A stretch of DNA of 64,000 bases from Pectinophora gossypiella (Eukaryota > Arthropoda > Insecta > Lepidoptera > Gelechiidae): positions 8,189,001 through 8,253,000 of the forward strand of contig NC_065425.1 of assembly GCF_024362695.1 (NCBI RefSeq). The letters are read 5' to 3'. Position 1 is the first letter of the stretch, and the number at the start of each line of letters is the position of its first letter. The translations under genes were made by a program, and so were the position numbers. The notes under the pieces were generated by a model. That model did no database searches, was not told the origin of the DNA, and was given only the letters and a program-made list of their open reading frames with translations. Positions 25,889 through 38,229 of the stretch are shown here, piece after piece.

Positions 25889-25970
25889 AACCGACTTCAA
25901 AACTCTTCAAAACGACTTCAAACACACTTCAAAACTACTTCAAAGCACTTCAAAACGACTTCAAATTTAT
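25889..25970. repeat. Degenerate ACTTCAAAAC tandem repeat
   Basis: Expanded from the CAACCGACTTCAAAA motif, with seven to eight imperfect units. Confidence 0.75.
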
Positions 25971-27375
25971 TTAGACCATTCTGTTACTATGGAATCTATA
26001 CAGATGTTATTATGCTATGCAATTTTATATAATTAACATATTTACCTGCTTATGTCAATGAACTATGGTCCTTGGCCATAATAGTCTTCAGACAATGGCT
26101 AATTGTACAGAAGCTATTTTTTAACAATAGAAGGATTTTAACTCTTTGTTTAATAGTGTTTGTATTGTTTTTGAAGGTTTGTGTGAAATTAATACTATGG
26201 CATGTGTAGACAATTTATGTACCTACCTATATTTAGGTCAGGTTAGATAACATATTTGTCGACTTATAAAAAACCACATTGTAATGTGTATCATCAATAA
26301 AACCTCTATTTCTTTAAATTAATGTCATTCCCGTAAAAAATGAGACCACAAATTACATTAAAACTAGCTTGTTATTACTGAGCCGCCAAAGGCCCCTGAC
26401 GTGGCTCATGTAACAAGTACATACTGGTAGTAAATAATAGAAGGATTAATAAAAGAGTATTTTATGCTTTCAAAAGCCTTCTTTGAATGAAGATATTTGA
26501 CTGACACTTGAAGTAACCCGACCACATCTAATATTTATTATTATTATGAATGTTTCTACTTAGCTACGAACTCCTGAGTCCGGCCACGTTTATCAGTAAC
26601 GATGGCCAGTCGTGACCCTGGGTCGTGATTTTACTACAGGTATCCACTGGCTGAGTATACATGTTAGATTTCCGACTTTGTGCGCGTAGACTTCCTTTTC
26701 ATAAAGACTTTGTTCTCCCGTAGGTCTCATACTATCCCAATACCAAATTTCATCTAAATCGGTACAACGAAAAGACGAGACGGACGGACAGACTAGAGTT
26801 ACTTTTGTGTTTATATTATATTACTGTGGATTTAATGAAAGGTTTGAAGGGTCAATGTCACTGCCAATGTCGGTGACGTATGATTGACGGACAATACATG
26901 TTCGTAATGCTTATTGGGATGGGTAGAGTCATAGTTCACTAGAGATTTAGTGAACCATGGTGAAGGAAGGGTTTCTAGCCCAAGTACCTCATCGCATCGC
27001 TTATAGTTAGTCCCCAAAGCACTCTTCATCAAAAAAATTACAGACGTTATGGTAAGGATTTTAATTCTTAATATTAATGTTCCGAATTCAAAAATTGGAA
27101 AGTGTCTCAATTTTTTTTTATGAAAAGGACAATATCTCTTTAGTCGATTTTTATTATTACCTACAAAGAATCGGGATTACAATTAGTTGAACATTATTAA
27201 GATTTTTCGTCTCTTCCACTCCAGCGCAAGGTAGACAAATTGAAAGCCTTGCTAGATTTTTCTTCGAGATTTCGAGATATGGTAAAATTTTGTTAAGCGC
27301 GACTTCTTCTTGCGAAATGACGTAGCTTCAGAATTGTTAAATTATAAAAATAATAAAAATAAAATGACCTTTTGA

Positions 27376-27520
27376 CCGCGTAAAAGATGGTGTGACGATC
27401 TCAATGCTTATCGGAGGGATTGGTCGGAGATCGTGCAAAGTCAAGAGGAGTGGAAAAATCAAGGGGAGGCCTTTGCCCAGCAGTGGGATCGGATAGGCTA
27501 AATAAGATAAGGATAAGATT
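27376..27520 (+). mobile_element. C-terminal remnant of a LINE endonuclease-reverse transcriptase
   Basis: Open reading from 27376 to TAA 27499-27501 encodes PRKRWCDDLNAYRRDW ... AFAQQWDRIG, the recognisable C-terminal end of insect RTE-like ORF2 proteins. A GATAAG-type short tail follows. Only the last ~40 codons remain. Confidence 0.8.
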
Positions 27521-29051
27521 GACCTTTTACATTCTTGATTTTGATTTTTGATTGACTTTTTTACATTCTTGTATTCCGTTTCTGTATATATGACAGAACG
27601 CTATTTAACACATCTGTGTTAAATAGCGTTCTGTGTTAGAGTGTTCTGTGTGTGTGTTTCTGTGTTCTGTGTTCTGTGTTAGAGTGTGCGACCGGGTCAT
27701 CTTATACCGGTTTCGTTCTCATTTTTGCATAGATGCCACAACTAATCGCAGTGAGCATTAGTTTGAGTGACGCGTGAATTACCTCTGGAACACGGTTTCG
27801 TTATCACCAAGATTTTTTTTTGAGATTGACTATGGCCTTGTAGCCTTGTGCCCGTTCGAAATTCAAATTCGAAATTCATTTATTCGCGTATGTTATAATG
27901 TTCGATTACAATCATATTAAAGTAGTAGGTACCTATCATCACGCTCACGTGTGATCAGTACGCTCCGCCAAAAATAGCCATACAAACCAAGATCTGAAAC
28001 TATCACAAACATAAAAAAATGCCTAATTTTAAATACTACACCAGCATACATACATAAGATATGCCTATTCCCTCTTGGACACTACATGATGATGAAAATC
28101 GAATTTAGCTTCTTCCACTTCCACCACAACACACTCAAGTGTGAACACACTTATCCGGCAAGCCTATCATTATTACGGAAGTTTTTTTTGTTCAAAACTT
28201 ATAAAGAATTAGTTGTTTCTCATTTAGGTACTAAGATGATCAACATCTAGAATAGAGCTCACCACCTATCACGTCAGTCTAACAGAAAGCTCGGTGATGC
28301 GCGCATACTTAGTTCATCTTCCGATGCATGTACATCTGACTACCCCAATTGGTATGTAGTCGTGAGCTTATGTGGTCAACAGCTAAATACCCGTCGCAAT
28401 TTTCGGTTAAGTATGAAAATCGAAATTTTACTTAAAAAAAAATAGCTTATCATATGCTATGAGTGACGTAATGCCGACCAGTTCCATATCACATATCACC
28501 GTTGTATAATTCTCCATATCCGTGCCGCGGTGGAGTAACATTCTGTAACGGTGGAGAAAGCAGACAGAGCAGGTCGTCGTGACCTTGAATAACCTTAAGC
28601 TGGTTCTGTTTTACAATTTGTGCCAATGACGAGGCTTACTGGTATAAATCGATTATTTATGAATGTATAGATCTGGTTGTACCTTTTCATAAGGATATTT
28701 CTCAGTTTTCGAGTCGATAGCATAGTAGGTAGTGTTTAAATGAATGAATGAATGAATTATTTATTTCAGATCTAAATCCATATAAAAAAAATAAAAGCAA
28801 AAAAATAATAGAAAAAAGTGTGTTTAAATAGAAGCAATTTTTAATTTAGATTTTTTTTTAAATTTATTTATTGTTCAAAACATTTTACATAATGATACAA
28901 TTGAATCGCATTGCTAAACCTTGCAGGTTTGTCTCAATGCAATATTCCGCTATTGTTACAGTTTGTACTTCAGAAGTATACTACTAATTAATTACACTAT
29001 TCAACAAATAAAGTACACATACATGGACGAAAGAACCTGATATGGGACACA

Positions 29052-29250
29052 AATGCTCAGCGGTGAAGGAAAACAACGTGAGGAAACCCAAATTCCCGAG
29101 AAATGCATTTTTGGAGGTATGTGACCTAACCTGTATTGGGCTGGTTATCCCTTCGCGGGTTGGAAGGTCAGACAGGCAGTGGCTTCTGTAAAAAACCTGT
29201 CAAATCTTCAAATAGGTAAGCGGACCCTGTGAAAAACGCGATAACGGGGA
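29052..29250 (+). mobile_element. SINE family D, 3' part
   Basis: From GCTCAGCGGTGAAGGAAAAC to AAACGCGATAACGGGG; the head is missing. Confidence 0.78.
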
Positions 29251-29790
29251 TGGTGATGATATGGTACGAATTAATCACTATTTTGGAAAAGTTGAAACTC
29301 ATCACAGGAGTCTCGTTCCAATTTGACGTAATGGCCTCGGGTGCACGGAACGTTACAAAAGTTATTCATAACCTCATTCGGAGAGCCTCTTTTCTTGGTT
29401 CTCTTTTTAGAGAAGTAATACTGAATCCAACATCAGGGCTCTACTAGATGCTGTCCGATTCCTACCTGGTTTTTAGTGTAGGCATAAAAACGTTTTTATT
29501 CTTTACTTTTTCTGAACTGGTGATTTCCATTAAGTGGAGAATTTGAGGAAAACCCCAGAAGGAAACAGGTTGGGTTTGTCTGCCACTTAGTTTTACAGGC
29601 ATGTTCTTTCTTTCCTTATTTATTAAGGATGGTTTTCAGTACGTTGACTTCTGTGGTTATTCAATGAATTACACTCATTATTCCTACATTCTTTTCTAAT
29701 TACGAACTTATTATTCATTATACCTTTAAAAGGACAATGAACATGTTATACCTAAGAACATGATCGCATCCCTAAAAAGAATACTTATAA

Positions 29791-30158
29791 TGGTGCTAAT
29801 TCCTGCAGACGCCATCTAATTTTATTTTAAGTTATACCTGTCATTTTCTTATCCGTTGAAAAAGAAAGGGACGGGTAATCGACAGGTATAAAATTTATGA
29901 AATACACGTCAATTTTAAGCAGAAATCTAAAACAACCGTCTAAAAATTTTACATCGGCCAATAACTCGACAGAGTTACGTAGACAGCACGTCAAACGGAT
30001 TACATACCAGCGAGATGCCTATTATATTCGCCCGGGTTATTCATTCGTTTTAAAATTAACTTGTTGACAATCATCCGTCGCTTTCCTTTTCGACGGATAA
30101 GAAAATGACGGATATAACTTAAAATAAAATTAGGCGGTGTCTGCAGGAATCGGGGCCA
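29791..30158 (+). mobile_element. MITE with about 65-bp inverted ends, copy 1
   Basis: Starts TGGTGCTAATTCCTGC and ends GCAGGAATCGGGGCCA; the two ends are imperfect reverse complements through CATTTTCTTATCCG. No ORF. A near copy lies at 34799-35176. Confidence 0.85.
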
Positions 30159-30378
30159 ATAACGTAATTAATAGGTGTGAGTACGGAGATGACGACTGAC
30201 AGAGATGGACGGAAGAGGTTTTGTTAGAGGTTGTGTTTGTGTTAGAGGTTACACGTTGGGCCGTCGTCTGTTTTTCCAACTCGTTATAATCTGAGAGCCA
30301 TCAAGGCTAGAGTGAATAGGCATTTGCTAGGTAAGTAAGCGTGATCCACCCTAGATCAGGTGAGATTTAGGTGAGGAC

Positions 30379-30708
30379 GGCCTCCGTGGTCCGTTGAGCT
30401 CCGTAGAGCGTTGTGCTCACGATCCGGAGGTTCCGGGTTCGAATCCCGGTGAGGACATATCACATAAATCACTTTGTGATCCCTAGTTTGGTTAGGATAT
30501 TACTGGTTGATTACCAGATTGTCCGAAAGTAAGATGATCCGTGCTTCGGAAGGCACGTTAAGCCGTTGGTCCCGGTTATTACTTACTGATGTAAGTACGT
30601 AGTCGTTACATGAGTCATGTCAGGGCCTATGGCGGCTCAATAATAACCCTGACACCAGGGTTTATGGGGTAAGGTAATCCACCTCACAACCCACACGATA
30701 GAAGAAGG
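30379..30708 (+). mobile_element. SINE family C
   Basis: Head GGCCTCCGTGGTCCGTTGAG, B box GGTTCGAATCCCGGTGAGG, end CACACGATAGAAGAAGG. Confidence 0.85.
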
Positions 30709-31710
30709 TGAGATTGTGGTCAAACGCGAGCCTATATTATTTAAAAAAAAAATCAGTTTGAGTGGGATAAAGGTAGGAGGATGATGAATACTTCTAATCA
30801 TCCCGGTCAATTCTTAGCATCAACGCAAACATGTCTCATTCCATCGTCCACTTTGTTTTCAAGACAAATCTGAAGCCTGAACCACATTAAAAATAAGTAT
30901 TCTTAATTAAACAAACAATAAAATCATAATAGGCCTAAGCTAAAAGGATGAGCGCGATCCAAAATGGTTCTCACAATGGAAGGAAGTGTACAGACCGTGC
31001 GTCAGCCATGCCTCGTAAAAAATAAAATAAAAAAGTAAAAAGTCAACGCGACGCGCATTTGATATTTATTTTTTACTCGAGAAGAGATGCGTTATGGAAA
31101 CGAATCACGTTCAGTTTAGTCGGAATATTATGCTATCATAGTGAAATGTATCCGGTTTGACCAATTTAACAAAGTAGGAGAGTGATGCATTTGGCATAAT
31201 ATGAACTTAAAATTAGTACTGTATCTACGTCAAAGCATTTTAACAGGCTTTTTTATAAAAAGTTTAACATAAAGCAATATTTTTTTAACACAATTTAAAT
31301 ACTGTTTTGGGCAGAAAGATCTAATCCAATCTAGTTCCTAAAACATACATAAAGTCACGCCCATAATCCCTGATGAGGTAGGCAGAGCTATAAGTACTCA
31401 AAGACAACTTGCAGCCATTGTTGAAGCGAAGACCTAAGATGGATATGATGGATCTTATAGATATGGTTTTTTATTTAAAATCAAGCTTAAGATCCGGTTT
31501 GTGCAAAATTTTCCATGTGTGGTTATATTATTGCGGCAGAACGGTGTCCTTTTGCAGCATCTCTTGGCTTAAGTCCAGAAGTATTTGGACAAACCGCTTG
31601 GAATGCATTATCTCAAACGACAGTTTTGAAATAATTTAAATTGTTTGAAAAACTTCTTACTTTATGGACGAAAACGTTAGTCGTTACCCAGGACTGTAAG
31701 TATGATGCAA

Positions 31711-32010
31711 TCTTCTTTTATCGTGTGGGTTGTGAGGATTACCAACCCCATCAACGCTGGTGTCAGGGTTATTATTGAGCCGCCATAGGCCCCTCATAGG
31801 CACATGTAACGACTAAGTCCTTACATCAGTACGTAATAGCCGGCACCAACGGCTTAACGTGCCTTCCGAAGCACGGATCATCTTACTTTCGGACAATCAG
31901 GTGATCAGCCTGTAATGTCCTAACCAAACTAGGGATCACAAAGTGATTTTCGTGATATGTCTCCACCGGGATTCGAACCCGGGACCTCCGAATCGTGAGC
32001 ACAATTCCAC
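31711..32010 (-). mobile_element. SINE family C
   Basis: Reverse copy from TCTTCTTTTATCGTGTGGG to the head GGACCTCCGAATCGTGAGC. Confidence 0.82.
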
Positions 32011-32236
32011 TAATGAATAGTCCACCAACATGGACGTAATGGAGAACATAATCCCTTACTCTACTTTTAAACATGTTCACAGGATAAGATATAACCCTAC
32101 CTAATTCAAAATCTTTGTAGCTAAGAACGCATGACCTCGCACAATAAGTTCGGATTGTCTGTGGTTAGGGTTTATAAGTTCATTCAGATAAACACATGAT
32201 GTCTTTTGAATTTGTTTACTATGTAATATTATTGTT

Positions 32237-32444
32237 TACTCCACCACGCTGCTGTACTACGCGTTAGTAGATCTGTTTTACGGCTAATAGCCGGAACCAA
32301 CGGCTTAACGTGCCCTCCGAAGCACGGAATCATCTTACTTTTTCGGACAATTAGGTGATTCAAGCCTGCAGTGTCGTTACAAAGGACAGTCTTACAAAGT
32401 GATTTAGATAATTTCCTCATCAGGAATCGAAGTTGGATCTCCAG
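32237..32444 (-). mobile_element. SINE family B, internal fragment
   Basis: Reverse; diverged middle part with GCCGGAACCAACGGCTTAACG, missing both ends. Confidence 0.7.
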
Positions 32445-33173
32445 TAAAATAATGTCTTTCCATAACCCACTGTCCCGGGCGAACTCCGCCCAATCCTTCT
32501 GATAACAGTCAAGGTGGATTAAAAAGTAGAAGAAACATTTGCGCATACAAAAACAAGTGTGCAATGCAAACAAATGTCAAATAGCAATATTGATATTTTT
32601 TAGATGAATTGCTTTGATGTGGCGTTTTTACCCCCAAGATCATCGCGTCATCATCCTAGGTACAAAGTGCGTGATTATGAAAATATTTATAACTTTCCCT
32701 TATTTATTTTTAACTAAAAGTTTTATTTTTTTCTTTATTTTAGCGTTTTCTTTTTTTTCTGTGTGTACAATAAAGTATTTGTTACGTTAACATAATTACA
32801 TTTCTTAACGAGTTACATTTGAAACATGTAATTAATGTCAAACTTATCACTCGCTCCCATGTCCCCTCTGTCAGGGTTGAGTGCTCGAGTCAAAAACCCC
32901 ATGGCACAATGGGATTTTGGCGCCAAAGGGGCCACGCTTCGGTGCATCTAATTATATGACATCCGATGCATTTGAACGCGACTGTATTGTCGTACGCACG
33001 TCGACTTTCACATGAATTTTGGTAGAGAAGTAGGTTGTAATGTAACCTTTGTTCCTTGTCTTTCAACGTTATTTTTACTGATGTTGAATAAAGATGGCTG
33101 TATTTTACACTCCGTGCATGTTCTCTCTTCATCTGTTCAAGCGTGCTAACGCACAAATATACCTACTAAATAA

Positions 33174-33350
33174 GAACGTCTAGGGCCGTGTGCCGAGGTT
33201 TTTCTTGCAGCTTCTTTTCCCCGGCTATACAGGTTGTGAGAAGCTGCAGTAGTTTTAGGCGGATGAGACTTTCGTTATGTAAAAATTGACGATTCAAAGT
33301 GTAACTATGTTACTTACTGAATAAAGATATTTTTGAATTTGAATAAGTAA
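33174..33350 (+). mobile_element. LINE 3' tail, copy 1
   Basis: Sequence 'gccgaggtttttcttgcagcttc ... aataaagatatttttgaatttgaa' recurs at 43537-43708 with few changes. The AATAAAGAT end is a typical LINE terminus. Confidence 0.7.
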
Positions 33351-33749
33351 CAATATTAAAAATAGTTCCGCACGCACATAGACTAATGCTTTCCATGGGA
33401 AGCCTTAGGTGGTAACAACACCGCTATCCGCTTACCAGCTTTATTATAAACAGACAGGCTTCGTAGATTATACTTTTAATAAATCTACTAGAAACGCGAC
33501 ACGCAAGTCTACGGAGCGGAATATTATGCTGGGGTATATAGTAGGTACCTAAGTAATTGCTGATAAAAAGTATTGCTGTTACATAACACAACCCCACGAC
33601 CGTATCCCAATTGGGCTAGAGGAGATTTCTAAGCGCCCTATTTGTCTGAAGCAATAATCTACAATAAAACACACGACAATGAACAATGCATACATGCGTA
33701 GAGTATAATTAAATTACTTACATTTCTCGTGCCTCAATCAATCAGTAAT

Positions 33750-33994
33750 TTAAGCAACTTTCGCAAAGGCCGGTCTTAGGATGGGTGACCCCAAAAAAAA
33801 AGAGTTCATCTCGAGCTCCTCCGTGCTTCGGAAGGCACGTTAAGCCGTTGGTCCCGGCTGCATTAGCAGTCGCTAATAACCACCAATCCGCACTGGGCCC
33901 GCGTGGTGGTTTAAGGCCTGATCTCCCTATCCATCCATAGGGAAGGCCCGTGCCCCAGCAGTGGGGACGTTAATGGGCTGGTGATGATGAGGAG
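33750..33994 (+). mobile_element. SINE family A, 5' truncated
   Basis: Lacks the tRNA-like head and starts at AAGCAACTTTCGCAAAGG; the body and GATGATGA tail are present. Confidence 0.8.
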
Positions 33995-34798
33995 GATGAG
34001 AAGCGGGTCTACCTATATTATACTCGCTCCTTGTTCGAGAGGTTAAACAGTGTAGTCTACGTCTTATGCTCCAGCGTCGTCCCCCTCTCGAACAAGGAGC
34101 TTCGTATAATTGAGATAGAACTTCACTTACAGGTAAGTTCGTTTAATCTCATAAGTATACACGTCTGTCTACCCCTTCGGGGATACAGCCGTGATATAAT
34201 GTTATGCTATGTTTATTGAGCACACAAGACGTACAGAAACAAGCGTAAATGAGGACAGGCACAAAAGGTGGCCGTATTGCTAAAGCTGCAATTTCTTCCA
34301 GGCAACCTTTGGGTACAGGAAAAATTATGTTAATATTTTAGTTTATAAGATATAGTAGCGGGTAGTATCAACATACTTTTCTATACAGTGTGACAAGTAT
34401 ATAAATATAGAAAGCGGCATTCGCTATTTCTAACCGAGCACGCACCATAGTTAGTTATGGATAAACAACCGACTTGACTAGTTAGTTAACAAGTGATGTT
34501 ATGTTGCATGTTTCCGGCTTTGGGTCTATTCTTTGTTAAGTTAGTTCTTTGTTAAGTAAGTTCTTTGCTAACTTGTTACTTTTTTCTTGAATGTATTATA
34601 ATAAGTTGGACAATACCTGTAAAAAAGAATGAGGATTAAAACTGCCTATTTCTCCCATCAGGTGTCGCTACTGTTGAGTGTTCTTAAATTTTGTCAGTTC
34701 CCCGTACTATTTGAGTAACAAACATATTGTTTTTGTTATATATTTTTTTACGCTATAACCCTTTGCGCAGCATTTAGCTGCAAAATCATAGTGTATAT

Positions 34799-35176
34799 TG
34801 GTGCTAATTCCTGTAAATACCATCTAATTTTATTTTAAGTTATATCTGTCATTTTCTTATCCGCCGAAAAGGAAAGGGACGGGTAATCGACAAGCATAAA
34901 ATTTATGGAACACACGTCAATTTTAAGCACAAATCTAAACCAACCGTCTAAAAATTTTACATCCGTCAATAACCCGACACAGTTAAGTAGACAGCACGTC
35001 AAACGGATTGCATACCAGTGACGTACCTTTTGATTCGCCCGGGTTATTCATTCATTTACTCATTCTTCCTAAAATTAAGAGCTGTGAATCATCCGTCCCT
35101 TTCCTTTTCGACGGATATGAAAATGACGGATATAACTTAAAATAAAATTAGGCGGTGTCTGCAGGAATCGGGGCCA
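34799..35176 (+). mobile_element. Same MITE, copy 2
   Basis: Same length, ends and internal 'aaccgtctaaaaattttacat' block as copy 1. A third remnant of one end is at about 805-880. Confidence 0.85.
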
Positions 35177-35439
35177 TTTACTCCCTAAAGATCGGAAAGA
35201 AGAAAACCTTGAAATACTTATTTTCACTCCGCGCCTGCTTACTACCTAGGCTGCTTTTTTTTCGTAACTCATCCTTCTCACCCTTCAGACGGGATACACG
35301 TCACAATGCTCCACATTATATAGCAATTTATCACGATTTTTAGCTGGACAGTATGCACTGTCAAAATTTAGGAACATTCAACAGTGCTGCCACCTACATT
35401 TGAGCTTCTAGTTTTTATCGTGGCCTCTTGATTCACAAA

Positions 35440-35985
35440 TAATAATAATAATAAACATATACGAATATTTTGCAATTCCAAAAATATTACATACGTACAA
35501 AAAATAAGCTGCTCTCACTTTTGAACATAAGGATCCCAGCTAGGTGCCTACGTAATTCCCATCTTCTTTATAATTCACCATGCACCACTAATTACAGGTC
35601 GAATACGTTTATGCTTCGTGCAGTTAAAACTTTTAATTCTTTATCTAGCAAACTGGACATAGACCTATTCAACGATAGTTGCGAGTCAGTAAGGCGTCAA
35701 CTCACAAAGTACCTTTGTAACAAAAACAATTAAAAATTGTATATAATAGTTTTGTTATTGTATACATCTAACTATTTGTTGTTTTTATCATTTAACTTCT
35801 ATTGTGCGTGCGGAACTCAATCTTCTACAACGTTGCTTACTGTCAAGACTCAACGCTTTTTTTTTGTAACTAATTATTCTAATTCTATTTGTGAGAACCT
35901 TTAATTGGTTCTGATGTTGTTATTCCAGTCTTTAACTTGTTTTTGATAACTGTTGGTTCTCCTAGAATTAAAAATAAAATAAATT
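35440..35985 (+). mobile_element. 3' end of a Jockey-like non-LTR retrotransposon
   Basis: 87-codon ORF (35470-35733) with LNIRIPARCLRNSHLLY, TNYRSNTFMLRAVKTFNSL and a Cys/Arg-rich end, resembling the ORF2 C-terminus of Jockey/CR1-type LINEs, then an AT-rich 3' UTR ending in an A-rich tail near 35985. Classification is by pattern only. Confidence 0.6.
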
Positions 35986-36333
35986 ACATACGGTCAAATT
36001 GATAACCTACTTCTTTTTTAAAGTCTGTTAAAAAGGAAATTTTGCTAATAAAGGGACAGGCTGTAATTGCATTAAATTAGGCATTATGTATCATCGCGCT
36101 AAATTAATTAGGAGGTCAGACAGCAGATGGTGCACTTCACACTTGAAGTGTTTAAAGTGGATCTCGGCCTGGGAAAATACGTGTTATAAAGTTGCAACTT
36201 ATTTACATACAAAGAATGGTTACTATTCAATGGACGTATGAGATTGTAAGTTTTTAGTTTTTTTGTGTCATTGTATGATAAATAAATTATCTTTTTTATA
36301 CATTAAAGGATTTAGTTTTTGATATATCATTGA

Positions 36334-36627
36334 TGAGAAGCTCGGTAGCGCAGCGGTTTACGCGCTCGGTCTGCGAGTGTTGAAGTTTAGCAACTTTCGC
36401 AAAGGCCGATCATAGGATGGGTGACCACAAAAATAAAGTTTTCATCTCGAACTCCTCCGTGCTTCGGAAGGCACGTTAAGCCGTAGGTCCCGGCTGCATT
36501 AGCAGTCGTTAATAACCATCAATCCGCACTGGGCCCGCGTGATGGTTTATAGCCCGATCTCCCTATCCGTCCATAGGGAAGACCCGTGCCCCAGCAGTGG
36601 GGAGGTTTATGGGCTGATGATGATATA
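36334..36627 (+). mobile_element. SINE family A
   Basis: Head GAGAAGCTCGGTAGCGCAG through CCCAGCAGTGGGGAGG and a GATGATGATA tail; more diverged than the 42265 copy. Confidence 0.8.
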
Positions 36628-37134
36628 ATTGATATCCCGTGGTTAATACCAGGATTTGTGCTCGCCCCCTATGGGACTTAAACAACACACAGGCGTGATT
36701 TTATGTATTTTCCTCTAATTCTTACAGAAAACTCGGTGAAGTGTGGGTATTTAGATGGATGTACCTCTGGCTACCCCAATTGGGATATAGTTGTGAGCTT
36801 ATCTTGGAGTTTTTGACATTTACTAGGTTAGCGTGGACAAACTGGTAGAATAAAAGAACTTTATATATATGCCAAATAGAATACTATTTCGCTCTTTCAA
36901 CTTAAAAGCTGTATAGTGCAGTTACTGACTCAGACATCAAGTAATACAGTTTCTAATACAGGATAATCTGGTATCAGAAGTAAGTCCATAGCTTACCTCA
37001 TAAACGCTAGCTTAGCTCGTAAAGTAGGGTTTAGATAATTTATGATTCATAGAGAAACTGGTTTCTTTAGATCTATATTAACTTATCAGTTTGTAATATC
37101 TTAGTAATATAATATTTTACCGTTTTGAATAGTA

Positions 37135-37438
37135 ACAGCCTTGGTTGAGCCTTGGGCTGGCGATACGGAGGTCCCAGGTACGAATCCCGGTAGGGACAAC
37201 CACAAATCACTTTGGGATCCCTAGTTTGGTTAAGCATTTGCAGGCTGGTCACCCGATTGTCCGAAAATATGGTGATCCGTGCTTCGCAGGGCACGTTACG
37301 CAGTCGGTATCAGCTACTATTTACTTAAATAAACTAGTATGTAGTCGTTATATGAGCATGAGGTCAATAATAGCCCTGACCCCAGGGTTGCTGAGATAGG
37401 TCAATTGGTCCACCTCACAACCCACACGATAGAAGAGG
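37135..37438 (+). mobile_element. SINE family C, diverged
   Basis: GTTGAGCCTTGGGCTGGCG through CACACGATAGAAGAGG. The next ~120 bp resemble a decayed LINE C-terminus. Confidence 0.75.
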
Positions 37439-38229
37439 AACAAGTCCATCAGATCCGTCTTAGAACTTGGACCTCGTTAAGGATGGTCTGATGACCTAAA
37501 CGCCTTAAGGATTGTCTGGAGTTCGCACAGGACCGGGAAATATGGAAGGATTGGAATCTAAAAAGGCTAATTAATTAAGGTATACTTAGATATTTTTCTT
37601 AGGAGACACGCAATGACAATAACCTCCTTTTTTGAAGTCGGTTAATAATTGCAATAATAAACAATTTTACTTTATAGTAAAAAAAAAAGCGTACAGTATT
37701 TCGGTCGTTCAGCTTGAATGGTTCCCACCCGCAACGCCTGCGCCGGTTATAGTTTGGCCCAAATCGACAGTTATTTCTGTTAATACGGATAAACAGAGCA
37801 TTAATGGCTTATCCAATAATTCCAAGATTAGTTATGTTTTTCTTAATAAGTTGCATTACACAATAGGACAGACAAAGGAAAAGAAAGTATTTTGATTTGC
37901 AGAAGCTGTACGCGTATGTAGATATGTCTATAGTATTATACACAACGCACCTTGTCACGTAGGTCAGGTGGAAGAAATCTCTTTCTTAGAGATAAGCTGA
38001 CCTGGGGGGTTAAAATTTTGCTATGTGACATTTGTTTGCATTACGTACTCACTTTTATATGCGCACACGATCAATGTTATTTATTTTATTTTTAGCAAGG
38101 AAATTTTGAACTTTTAGTAAAAGATTTACTTACAGTTTTTTGGTAATTTAATACATTAGTCAGTATTTCACTTCCGACAGGCAGTCGCTTCTGTAAAAAA
38201 CCGGACCTGTCAAATCTTCAGGTTAGGTC

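Larger units (their letters stand above)
24489..29051. other. Unassigned AT-rich stretch with MITEs and LINE debris
   Basis: Apart from the MITE, hairpins and LINE remnant listed separately, I see no coding exon. 26730-26825 resembles a common transposon 3' end ('atcggtacaacgaaaagacg'). Confidence 0.5.

Noticed and set aside
31409..31639. 76-codon plus ORF
   Set aside because: AT-rich, no signal or domain, flanked by repeats.
37632..37895. 87-codon plus ORF near 37.7 kb
   Set aside because: Low-complexity start, no splice sites or motif support; likely chance.
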